Shown here: positions 14,192-20,568 of the stretch, in pieces | Layout: each line of letters starts with the position of its first letter | Position numbering within the stretch: the first letter of the stretch is position 1 | IMG/VR virus record: IMGVR_UViG_3300027905_000451 | Span: 1 to 20,568 of that record | Source of the DNA: a virus | Strand: one strand, 5' to 3' | DNA: 20,568 nt | Translations under genes and position numbers: made by a program | The notes under the pieces: model-generated | Databases searched by the model: none | The model's input: the letters and a program-made list of their open reading frames with translations, nothing else | Told to the model about the DNA's origin: nothing

Positions 14192-15304
14192 ATGAAGATC
14201 GCCTTCTGCTCGGACGTTCACGCTGGCCTCCACCGCCGCCTCGGCGGCCCCGTTGATGCCGGTCTCAACCGGCGGTGCCGGCAGATCGTCGACACGCTGA
14301 CGCGCTCGGTGCGGCGTGCCTCCGACCTGCGCTGCGACGCCTTCGTAGTGGCCGGCGACCTCTTCGACGACGCACGCCCGGCGCCCCAGGTGATCGCGGC
14401 GGTGCGCGCGGCCCTGGAGTCGGGGTCGACCGACATGCAGGTGATCGTGCTGCTCGGCAATCACGAGATGGTCTCGACGGCGCCCGGGGACCACGCGCTG
14501 GCGCCGCTGGCTCACGGGTGCGGCCGCATCAAGGTCGTGGAATGGCCGACCCGCTGGGGCCGTCTGCTGCTCGTGCCCTTCCGGCCCGGCGACGCTCGGG
14601 TCTGGTTGCCGGCGGACGTAGAGATGTTGATAGGGGCTGCGCCCGGCGCGGCGACGGTGCTGTGCGGGCACGTCGGGCTGATCGACGGCGACACCCCCGA
14701 CTACCTGCGGGGCTCGGCCGGCGCGATCGAGGCCGCTTCCGTCTTGGCCCTGATGGAGCAGCACAACCTCCAGTTCGCTGCCTTCGGTGATTGGCACCAG
14801 CACGCTTCCTGGCTCGACGGGCACCTCATCCAGATCGGGGCTCTTGTCCCGACCGGGTTCGACAATTTGGGGCTCGACGGCTACGGGACGCTCGCGATCT
14901 ACGACGATGAGGCTGGCGACCGGATCGTCGAGGAGATCCCCGGCCCGCGCTTCTTGGACGGGGAGGAAGTGGCGGAGAATGGCTGCGTGAGGGACCTTTC
15001 TGCCTCGACCAATTGCTGGTCCTTCTACGCGCGTCTCCGTGTGCCCGCCGACGGCCTCGCGGGCGGCCAGGCACGGCTTGCGGCCCTGATCGCGGCCGGT
15101 GTCTTGGTGGACGGTGTCGCGGAGATCGACCCGGCCGACGTGCGCGCCCGCCAGCAGGACGTGCGCGGGGCCGCCAATGCCGCCCGCGAGGCCGTGGTGC
15201 TGGACGAGGCCGTGGCCGCCTACGTGGGCGCGATGCCGCTGGCCGAGGGCGTGGACCGCGCCTCCGTACTCTCCCACGTGCGCGGCTACCTCAAGGGGGC
15301 CTAG
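14192..15304 (+). CDS. sbcD: SbcD/Mre11-type nuclease subunit (T4 gp47-like)
   Basis: A 370-residue calcineurin-like metallophosphoesterase. The five metal motifs are all present: Asp8/His10 in SDVHAG, Asp56 in GDLFDD, Asn90-His91-Glu92 in GNHE, His160 in CGHVG, and Asp200/His202/His204 in GDWHQH. It forms the double-strand-break processing nuclease with the SbcC ATPase encoded at 16346, here separated by three small genes. In T4 the same pair (gp46/47) prepares ends for recombination-dependent replication. ATG 14192 is placed exactly at the family's N-terminus (MKIAFCSD), but no ribosome binding site precedes it. A TTG at 14132, behind AAAGG, would add 20 residues and is an alternative. The last ~100 residues are a helical cap region (VAEIDPADVRARQQDV). 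Confidence 0.9.
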   Translation: MKIAFCSDVHAGLHRRLGGPVDAGLNRRCRQIVDTLTRSVRRASDLRCDAFVVAGDLFDDARPAPQVIAAVRAALESGSTDMQVIVLLGNHEMVSTAPGDHALAPLAHGCGRIKVVEWPTRWGRLLLVPFRPGDARVWLPADVEMLIGAAPGAATVLCGHVGLIDGDTPDYLRGSAGAIEAASVLALMEQHNLQFAAFGDWHQHASWLDGHLIQIGALVPTGFDNLGLDGYGTLAIYDDEAGDRIVEEIPGPRFLDGEEVAENGCVRDLSASTNCWSFYARLRVPADGLAGGQARLAALIAAGVLVDGVAEIDPADVRARQQDVRGAANAAREAVVLDEAVAAYVGAMPLAEGVDRASVLSHVRGYLKGA

Positions 15305-15580
15305 ATGGCTGTGGAGGACTTCAAGGGCGGAATCGAAGTCGGGTTCCCCGTAGACGATCTTGTCGGGCTCGCGTGCATCCAATGCGGTCATCGAGCGGAT
15401 CCAAAGGCGCGGTGCGCCATCATCACGATCCCCGATAAGTCCCGAACATCCTCTGCGGGATTCGTTGCCGTGGAGCGGATGATCTGTTGTGCGCCGTGCG
15501 TGAAGAGGAACGCGGCGGGGATGCCCGGGACGAGGTGGCTGTCTGTGTGGGAACAGTTGAAGGGCGTGCAGGAGTCATAG
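15305..15580 (+). CDS. Small Cys-rich protein, probable zinc ribbon
   Basis: A 91-residue protein starting directly after the sbcD stop. Cys24/Cys27 (CIQC) and Cys61/Cys62/Cys65 (ICCAPC) are spaced like the two knuckles of a zinc ribbon, with Cys37 between them. Nothing else is recognised. It is co-transcribed with sbcD and a second Cys-rich gene. Function unknown. Confidence 0.7.
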   Translation: MAVEDFKGGIEVGFPVDDLVGLACIQCGHRADPKARCAIITIPDKSRTSSAGFVAVERMICCAPCVKRNAAGMPGTRWLSVWEQLKGVQES

Positions 15581-15892
15581 ATGCCGGATCGGATCACCTA
15601 CGACCATGCTCGCTGCGGCTGCCCCGACTGCGGCGGCGCGCTTCCCGGGTGGGACGGGCAACTCTTCGCCGGGGAGTCCGCCAAGCCGACGCCGTGGGCG
15701 GTGATTTGCCGGATTCACGGCCGCGTCTACCTCACGCACCACGAGTACACGCACCAGATGCGCAAGCCGTACCGGCTCTGGACGTGCCCGCGCGGCGGGA
15801 CCTTCTGGACGCCCCCCTGCCCGCCGGCCGAATGGGACGACGAGACGGAGGAAGCGGCCATGGAGCAGGCGATGGCGGAGGACTGGCCGTGA
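15581..15892 (+). CDS. Small Cys/His-rich protein of unknown function
   Basis: A 103-residue protein whose ATG follows the previous stop without a gap. The N-terminus carries CGCPDCGG (Cys12, Cys14, Cys17), the middle ICRIHGRVYLTHHEYTH, and the end PYRLWTCPRGG with another Cys, so several metal ligands are available. The C-terminal 20 residues are acidic. Its stop overlaps the GTG of the ASCH gene by four nt (GTGA). Function unknown. Confidence 0.7.
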   Translation: MPDRITYDHARCGCPDCGGALPGWDGQLFAGESAKPTPWAVICRIHGRVYLTHHEYTHQMRKPYRLWTCPRGGTFWTPPCPPAEWDDETEEAAMEQAMAEDWP

Positions 15893-16344
15893 AGGCTCTT
15901 TCCCTCACCCAGCCGTGGTCGTCCCTCATGGCGATCGGGGCGAAGCGGTACGAAACCCGGAGCTGGAAGACTCCCTATCGGGGGCCGCTTCTCATCCACG
16001 CCGCCAAGGGGTTCCCCCGGGAAGCGCGCGACCTGCTGGCGCTGCACCCCTTCTGCTCCGTGCTGGAGGCCGCCTATCCCGGGTTCGTGAACCGGCGGCA
16101 CGGGGGCCTACCCCTCGGCGTGATCCTTGCCCGGGTCGAACTGGTTGACTGCGTGCCGGCCGAGACGGCTTTCGACGACCTATTCGAGACCCCGTTGCCA
16201 CACGGCGAGCACGAGCGCGTTTTCGGAGACTTCTCTGCGGGACGGTGGGCGTGGATCACGCGCGGGCTCACGCGCCTCTCCACCCCGATCCCGGCGAAGG
16301 GGCACCTCTCCCTGTGGGACTTCGATCTCGTGGAGGAGGCGTGA
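15889..16344 (+). CDS. ASCH-domain protein
   Basis: A 151-residue protein that opens with KALSLTQPWSSLMAIGAKRYETRSW and YRGPLLIHAAKG, the hallmark of the ASCH fold, a PUA-related beta-barrel. It then carries LGVILARVELVDCV and ends HLSLWDFDLVEEA, covering the domain end to end. Known ASCH proteins bind RNA or modified nucleosides, and some act as ribonucleases or N4-acetylcytidine amidohydrolases; which of these applies here is not visible. GTG 15889 overlaps the upstream stop (GTGA), so translation is probably coupled. It sits between sbcD and sbcC, though no functional link is known. Confidence 0.85.
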   Translation: MKALSLTQPWSSLMAIGAKRYETRSWKTPYRGPLLIHAAKGFPREARDLLALHPFCSVLEAAYPGFVNRRHGGLPLGVILARVELVDCVPAETAFDDLFETPLPHGEHERVFGDFSAGRWAWITRGLTRLSTPIPAKGHLSLWDFDLVEEA

Positions 16345-16345
16345 C

Positions 16346-18085
16346 GTGTCGTGGCCGGCGCTGGCGCCCCCCCACCCGCCCGGTCTCCACGGGTGCGAGT
16401 GCCTCGCGTGCCTGCGCGCCTTCCGCGCGGCCGCCGACGCCGCGGAAGACGCGAAGGATCGCGGGAGGGGCCCCATGAGGATTCGGGAAATCAGGCTGCG
16501 CGGCTTTATGTCCCACGCCGAAACCACCGTCACGCTGCCCGACCGGGGGGTCGTGCTTGTAAGTGGCGGCAACGGGTCCGGCAAATCGACGTTTGCCGAA
16601 GCCGTGTCCTGGGCCCTGTGGGGCCGCACGATCCGCGGGTCCGTGCCGTGGCGCGGCGACGAGGGCTGCGAGGCCGCCGTGGTGCTGGGCGATGGCCTCA
16701 CGGTGGCTCGCGAGCGGCGCAAGGGGAAGGCGTACCTCGCCTGGCAGCGGGGCGACGCGGCGGCGCCGACCTACGAGTCGGCCACGCGGGCGCAGGAGGC
16801 CCTGGAGTACGAGATCGGCACGCAGGACCAGTGGCGCCGCTCGCACGTGTTCAGCAGCGCCGACGCCGCCCACTTCTCCGCGGCCACGGACGCCGAGCGC
16901 AAGCGCCTCCTGGAAGGCCTGCTCGGCCTGGCCGTGTTCGACCCGGCGCTGGAGCGATGCCGGGAGGACATCCGCGCCGCCTCCGGCCGCGTGCAGGCGC
17001 TCACCCGGGACGTGGAGCGCGCCGCCGTCGGCGCCGAAGCCTGCGGGCGCCGTGTGGCGGACGCCTCCGCCGTGTTGGCCCGCCTGACCGCCGGGGAGGC
17101 CTTCCCAAGCCCCGCCGTCGTCATTACCGCCCGACAGGACGCCTCTGACGCCCGCGCCGCGCTGATGCGCGCTGAGGACGCGAGGCGCGAAGGCGCCACC
17201 CAGCTGGGGCGTGCGAGGGGTCAAGTGAGCGGTGACGAACGGGCGCTCGCGTTGCTCGCGGCCGACCGCTGCCCGACCTGCGGCCAGGCCGTGACGGGGC
17301 TCGTGCGCGCCCCCCATGAGGCCCGCCTTCGCGCCTCCACGGCGGCCGTGGTCGATCTGTCGGAGGCGGATCTCCGCGCGGCATCCGACGTGGGCGAGCT
17401 GCGCGAAGAGGCCGGGGCCCTCGCCCGTCATGCCGAAAGCCTCCAGTCGGCCTGCCGGCGCGAGCAGGAGTTGACGGGGCTCCGAGAACAGGCCGAGCGC
17501 GCCAAGATCGCCGCCCTGCACGATCAGGCCACCGCGGAGGCCGAAGGGGCGGCAGCGGCAGGCGAATTGGCATTGGCGCGCTCCGCCGTGGCCGAACTCG
17601 CGGCCGCCGAACAAGTCCTCGGCTTTCGCGGGGTTCGCGCGCAGATGCTGGCGCGCCTGCTGGACGGCCTCACCACGGTGGCGAACGCCTGGCTCGCCCG
17701 CCTGTGCGACCGGCCGATCACCCTGCGCCTCGCCGGCACGACCGAGCGGAAGTCCGGTGCCGTCGTCGACGCCATCTCCCTGGCGGTGGAAGGTGCCGGC
17801 GGCGGTCAGGGGTACGACGGCGCCAGTGGCGGAGAACGGCGCCGGATCGACGTGGCGCTGCTGCTGGCGCTCGCCGAGATCACGCCCGGCGCGCGGGGCA
17901 CCCTGATCTTGGACGAGGCGCTGGACGCGCTCGACACGGCCGGCGTCGAGGCCGTCGTGGGGCTCGTCGAGGAGATCGCGCAGGACCGCGCAGTCCTGCT
18001 GATCACGCACAACACCGCGCTGGCCGAGCGGATCCGGCCAGCGCTACACCTGCTGGTGTCGGAAGGAACGGTGGCGCTTGGCTGA
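16346..18085 (+). CDS. sbcC: SbcC/Rad50-type ATPase (T4 gp46-like)
   Basis: This is the ABC-type ATPase partner of the SbcD nuclease. From the GTG start it is 579 residues: Walker A GGNGSGKST (Lys80), zinc hook CPTCG (Cys309/Cys312) between short coiled-coil arms, signature SGGERRRIDVA (from Ser494), Walker B LILDEALD (Asp523/Glu524) and His-loop LLITHN. The arms are short, as in T4 gp46, against ~1000 residues in bacterial SbcC. The family usually starts at the Met of MRIREIRLRG (ATG 16475). I prefer GTG 16346 because GGAGGAGG (16332-16338) precedes it by seven nt and the extra 43 codons have G or C in nearly every third position. This extension contains CECLACL, a possible metal knuckle not normal for the family. 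The shorter start, with GGGAGGGG at 16463, remains possible. Confidence 0.88.
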   Translation: MSWPALAPPHPPGLHGCECLACLRAFRAAADAAEDAKDRGRGPMRIREIRLRGFMSHAETTVTLPDRGVVLVSGGNGSGKSTFAEAVSWALWGRTIRGSVPWRGDEGCEAAVVLGDGLTVARERRKGKAYLAWQRGDAAAPTYESATRAQEALEYEIGTQDQWRRSHVFSSADAAHFSAATDAERKRLLEGLLGLAVFDPALERCREDIRAASGRVQALTRDVERAAVGAEACGRRVADASAVLARLTAGEAFPSPAVVITARQDASDARAALMRAEDARREGATQLGRARGQVSGDERALALLAADRCPTCGQAVTGLVRAPHEARLRASTAAVVDLSEADLRAASDVGELREEAGALARHAESLQSACRREQELTGLREQAERAKIAALHDQATAEAEGAAAAGELALARSAVAELAAAEQVLGFRGVRAQMLARLLDGLTTVANAWLARLCDRPITLRLAGTTERKSGAVVDAISLAVEGAGGGQGYDGASGGERRRIDVALLLALAEITPGARGTLILDEALDALDTAGVEAVVGLVEEIAQDRAVLLITHNTALAERIRPALHLLVSEGTVALG

Positions 18086-19370
18086 GCGATCGATCGAGTA
18101 CATGGACCTGGCGGCGCTGCGGCCGCACCCGCGGAATCCAAAAAAACATGCACGCGGCGAGATCGAGGCGTCGATGACGAAGCGGGGCTACGCGGCCCCG
18201 ATCGTGCTGGACGAGCGCACCGGCCTGCTGGCCGCCGGGCACGGCCGGCGCGAGGCCCTCCAGGCGCTCCAGGCCGGTGGCGGCACCCCGCCCGAAGGCG
18301 TGCGCGTGGCGGAGGGCCGCTGGCTCGTGCCGGTCTACCGCGGCTGGTCGTCGCGCAACGACGACGAGGCCGAAGAGATGCTCGTGGCCGACAACGCCAT
18401 CGGGCCTCTCGGTGGCTGGGACGACAAGGGGGTTGCTGCCATCCTGCGCCGCGTGGAGGAGCACGGCGGGGACTTCTCCGGGCTGGGCTGGACCGCCGAG
18501 GAAGCGCGGGCGCTGATCCTCCGGTCCGAGGGGGCGTACAACGGGCCTTCGGCGGCCGGGCGCTTGCGCGAGAAGTTCCTCATCCCGCCGTTCTCCGTGC
18601 TCGACACGCGCCAGGGCTACTGGCAAGAGCGGCGCCGTATGTGGCTGGAACTCGGGCTGCGCGGGGAGTTGGGCCGCGGGGAGTTCACGCCCGTGGAAGG
18701 CCGCGCCTGGCAGGCATCCCCCAACAGCCTGGGGGACATCACGGAGCGCGCCGAGAAGGGCGTCCAGCGCAGCGATGTCGCCCAGCGCATCGCCCGATCA
18801 GGGCGCAAGATCGGCGCCCTGGCCGGCGTCGGTGACCACATCCAACGTGGCGCCGTCGTAGGGGAAAAGGGCGGGAACCCGGGACGCCTGACATCGTTCC
18901 GGGTTCTCGCCCCGCCTCGGACCTCGACGATACCAGCCGCCGGATCATCGCGCCGGCCCACACCGGCACGTCGATCTTCGACCCCTGGTTCGCCCCGCCC
19001 GGCGGCGCCGTACTCGACCCCTTCGCCGGGGGATCGGTGCGCGGCGTCGTCGCCGCCGCCCTCGGCCACCCCTACGTCGGCATCGACCTGCGCGCCGAGC
19101 AGATCGCAGCCAACCGCGAGCAGTGGGCCGAGATCGAACCCGCGTGGCAAGGGGACCCCGCGCCCCCGCCGCCTGCCCCCCAGTGGGAAGTGGGCGACTC
19201 CTCCGAAGTGCTTGCCCGGAGCGGCGATCCGTACGACCTGGTGTTCAGCTGCCCGCCGTACGCCGACCTGGAGCGTTACAGCGACGACCCCCGCGACATC
19301 TCGACCATGGACTACCCGGCGTTTCTCAAAGTCTACCGGGAGATCATCCGGCTCGCCTGCGCCCGCCTGA
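18078..19370 (+). CDS. ParB-like half of a ParB-methyltransferase protein (0 frame)
   Basis: Residues 1-~150 are a ParB/sulfiredoxin-like domain: an N-terminal LAALRPHPRNPKKH, the signature GHGRREAL, and EMLVADNAIGPLGGWDD. The following KFLIPPFSVLDTRQGYWQ segment is characteristic of phage proteins in which this domain is fused to a DNA methyltransferase. The frame stays open to 19370. After about 18900, however, the predicted protein turns into an Arg/Ser/Pro-rich low-complexity string, and the methyltransferase continues one base back. A -1 shift at 18866-18872 would give a 544-residue fusion ending at 19711; without it the product is 430 residues with a nonsense-like tail. TTG 18078 overlaps the sbcC stop; ATG 18102 is an alternative start. 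ParB-like domains of this group may act as nucleases or DNA-binding modules. Confidence 0.75.
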   Translation: MAERSIEYMDLAALRPHPRNPKKHARGEIEASMTKRGYAAPIVLDERTGLLAAGHGRREALQALQAGGGTPPEGVRVAEGRWLVPVYRGWSSRNDDEAEEMLVADNAIGPLGGWDDKGVAAILRRVEEHGGDFSGLGWTAEEARALILRSEGAYNGPSAAGRLREKFLIPPFSVLDTRQGYWQERRRMWLELGLRGELGRGEFTPVEGRAWQASPNSLGDITERAEKGVQRSDVAQRIARSGRKIGALAGVGDHIQRGAVVGEKGGNPGRLTSFRVLAPPRTSTIPAAGSSRRPTPARRSSTPGSPRPAAPYSTPSPGDRCAASSPPPSATPTSASTCAPSRSQPTASSGPRSNPRGKGTPRPRRLPPSGKWATPPKCLPGAAIRTTWCSAARRTPTWSVTATTPATSRPWTTRRFSKSTGRSSGSPAPA

Positions 19371-19711
19371 AACCCGATCGGTTGGCCGTGTGGGTCGTGT
19401 CGGAGGTGCGGGACGTCAAGGGCTACTGCCGCGGCTTCGTGCGCGACACGATCGACGCCTTCGCCGCCGCCGACCTGCGCCTCTACAACGAGGCCGTGCT
19501 CGTCAACTCCGTCGGCTCGCTCCCGCTGCGCGTGGCGAAGCCGTTTGGGCGCTACCGCAAGCTCGGCCGTACCCACCAGTGCGTCCTGGTCTTCATCAAG
19601 GGCGATCCCCGGGCCTTGCCGGGCGCGCTCGGCGACCTTTCCGTCACGCGCGACCCGCTCGAAAGCGAGGCCGACGTGCTCCGGGACGATCCGACGGCCG
19701 ACGAAGCGTAG
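18836..19711 (+). CDS. DNA methyltransferase half (read in the -1 frame)
   Basis: The frame is open from 18836 (just after a TGA at 18833) to 19711. It encodes GTSIFDPWF, the SAM-binding motif I VLDPFAGGSVRG, and the catalytic motif IV FSCPPYADLE, followed by VVSEVRDVKGYCRGF and KLGRTHQCVLVFIKGDP. This is the full core of a phage amino-methyltransferase. The CPPY motif fits an N6-adenine or N4-cytosine enzyme, and the target site cannot be read from sequence. There is no ATG, GTG or TTG in this frame before motif I; the first GTG (19037) lies inside it. Translation must therefore enter from the ParB-like frame, unless the sequence has an indel error. The likely role is protection of phage DNA against host restriction. 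Confidence 0.8.
   Translation, partial: PHPTWRRRRGKGREPGTPDIVPGSRPASDLDDTSRRIIAPAHTGTSIFDPWFAPPGGAVLDPFAGGSVRGVVAAALGHPYVGIDLRAEQIAANREQWAEIEPAWQGDPAPPPPAPQWEVGDSSEVLARSGDPYDLVFSCPPYADLERYSDDPRDISTMDYPAFLKVYREIIRLACARLKPDRLAVWVVSEVRDVKGYCRGFVRDTIDAFAAADLRLYNEAVLVNSVGSLPLRVAKPFGRYRKLGRTHQCVLVFIKGDPRALPGALGDLSVTRDPLESEADVLRDDPTADEA
18866..18910 (+). promoter_or_regulatory. Candidate -1 frameshift signal: slippery heptamer plus stem-loop
   Basis: In the ParB frame the bases at 18866-18872 read A AAG GGC, fitting the X XXY YYZ pattern for simultaneous -1 slippage. The arms 18871-18884 and 18897-18910 pair over 14 bp (two G-T pairs, no mismatch) with a 12-nt loop. A G-rich, Shine-Dalgarno-like AGGGG precedes the heptamer (18860-18864). 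The spacer is shorter than in classic cases because the stem base overlaps the heptamer, so partial melting would be needed. Activity is inferred. Confidence 0.55.
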
Positions 19712-19715
19712 CCAG

Positions 19716-19739
19716 CCCCGTGCCGGGGATGATCTAGGG
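19716..19739 (+). promoter_or_regulatory. Hairpin followed by GGGGATGATCTAGGG at the gene junction
   Basis: CCCCG/CGGGG (19716-19720, 19724-19728) is a 5-bp hairpin right after the methyltransferase stop, and its right arm runs into a 17-nt motif that ends one base before the next ATG. Closely similar motifs sit at 1503, 7652 and 12201. The AGGG part may serve as a ribosome binding site, but the whole element's role is unknown. Confidence 0.35.
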
Positions 19740-19740
19740 C

Positions 19741-19977
19741 ATGACCGTCCGCGGGGCCATCGCCGGCTTGCTCGACGAGGCCCATATCGAAGACTTCATC
19801 TACGACGTCCGGAGCCGCGCGGCCGAGAGTGCCCCGGCCGGCTACGCAGGCAGCACATGGGATCTGCCGGCGGTCGTGCGGTACAGCGACGCCTGCGCGA
19901 CCCTCCGGCAGTACCTGACGGTCGACCGCGCCTACCGGGCGAAGTCCGGCAAGCCCGCTAAGAAACTCGGCAAGTAA
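19741..19977 (+). CDS. Small hypothetical protein
   Basis: A 78-residue protein with helical content (RGAIAGLLDEAHIEDFIYDV) and a very basic Lys-rich end (KSGKPAKKLGK) that could contact nucleic acid. No family is recognised. GC-rich third codon positions support real coding. It starts one base after the conserved GGGGATGATCTAGGG junction motif. Function unknown. Confidence 0.65.
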   Translation: MTVRGAIAGLLDEAHIEDFIYDVRSRAAESAPAGYAGSTWDLPAVVRYSDACATLRQYLTVDRAYRAKSGKPAKKLGK

Positions 19978-20000
19978 CCACAACCAAAGGAGAACTCAAC

Positions 20001-20343
20001 ATGGCTACTACCAAGAAGAAGTCCCCCCGATCTGGCAAGGCCCCTCGGCCAGTGCTGCTCGCCAACAAGTCGTACGGGCTGTACATCGGCGAGGTCGTGG
20101 ACGACGGTGAACTCGCGCCCGACGGGACGCGCACGATCCGCGCGACCAACGTGCGGCACGTCGCGCACTGGCGTGGCAAGACCGGCGGGATCACCAGCCT
20201 CGCCGCACATGGTCCGTGCGGCCCGAACGCCAAGCTCTCGCGCATCGGCGCACCAGCCCCCGCGGCGCTGCTCAGCGGCATCGTCAACGTCTTCGATCTC
20301 ACCCCGGAGGCGGTCTCCGCGTTCGCGGGGATCGCGGCCACCG

Positions 20344-20351
<8 letters not shown>
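20001..20351 (+). CDS. Small phage protein, possibly DUF6948-like
   Basis: A 116-residue protein with a good AAAGGAG site before ATG 20001. After a basic N-terminal tail (TTKKKSPRSGKAPR) comes a compact beta-rich unit: SYGLYIGEVV, RTIRATNVRHVAHW, GGITSLAAHGPCGPNAKLSRIG, VFDLTPEAVSAFAG. The pattern of a short strand pair, a residue run ending in Trp, a Gly-rich LAAxGP turn and a closing TPEAV helix resembles small phage proteins I recall as DUF6948. That label is from memory and tentative. Role unknown; it overlaps the following repeat-protein gene by 8 nt. Confidence 0.75.

Positions 20352-20568
<217 letters not shown>

Noticed and set aside
19037-19711. Separate methyltransferase gene starting at GTG 19037
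   Set aside because: That codon falls within the SAM-binding motif (DPFAGGSVRG), so the product would lack a functional core; coding signal clearly extends upstream in the same frame.

Overview
The window looks like the DNA replication and recombination region of a large, GC-rich double-stranded DNA phage, or a prophage or assembled viral contig. Every supported gene is on the + strand, genes are tightly packed with 1-8 nt overlaps, and there are no rRNA, ribosomal or central-metabolism genes. The replication set is mosaic. A single-polypeptide family A polymerase, a DnaB-type helicase, a DnaG-like primase and a bacterial-type beta clamp sit beside T4-like recombination functions: a UvsW-like helicase end, a UvsY-like mediator, a gp32-like SSB and gp46/47-like SbcC/SbcD. 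The host cannot be named from sequence alone; GC-rich codon use suggests a GC-rich bacterium.

Region 1 (1-1738): the 3' part of an SF2 helicase gene, an HNH endonuclease gene, and a second, diverged copy of the helicase 3' end left downstream of the endonuclease, then about 260 nt without a gene. Region 2 (1739-6314): a putative replication initiator whose coding sequence holds 22-bp iterons and an A+T-richer repeat block (a lambda-O-like origin candidate), a stand-alone DnaA domain IV protein, and a DnaB helicase whose Walker A loop is split by a LAGLIDADG intein. Region 3 (6327-12189): a small acidic protein, a zinc-finger/TOPRIM primase, an Ala/Pro-rich protein of unknown role, the sliding clamp, and a polymerase with an N-terminal 4Fe-4S uracil-DNA-glycosylase-like domain.

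Region 4 (12221-18085): a UvsY-like mediator, a small conserved phage protein, the SSB flanked by GC-rich hairpins, SbcD, two small Cys-rich proteins, an ASCH-domain protein and SbcC. Region 5 (18078-20568): a ParB-like domain that joins a DNA methyltransferase only through a -1 frame change. A heptamer A AAG GGC and a long stem-loop lie at the junction. Two small hypothetical genes follow, then the start of a striking (Gly-Tyr/Ser/Asp/Asn)n repeat protein that runs off the window.

A plausible working model is that initiator and DnaA-like protein open the origin, DnaB and primase prime it, Pol and clamp copy it, and UvsY, SSB, SbcCD and UvsW support recombination-dependent replication. No clamp loader, helicase loader, RecA/UvsX or ligase is visible here. 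The three most unusual points are the helicase/HNH C-terminus replacement, the out-of-frame iterons inside the initiator gene, and the candidate programmed frameshift in the ParB-methyltransferase.
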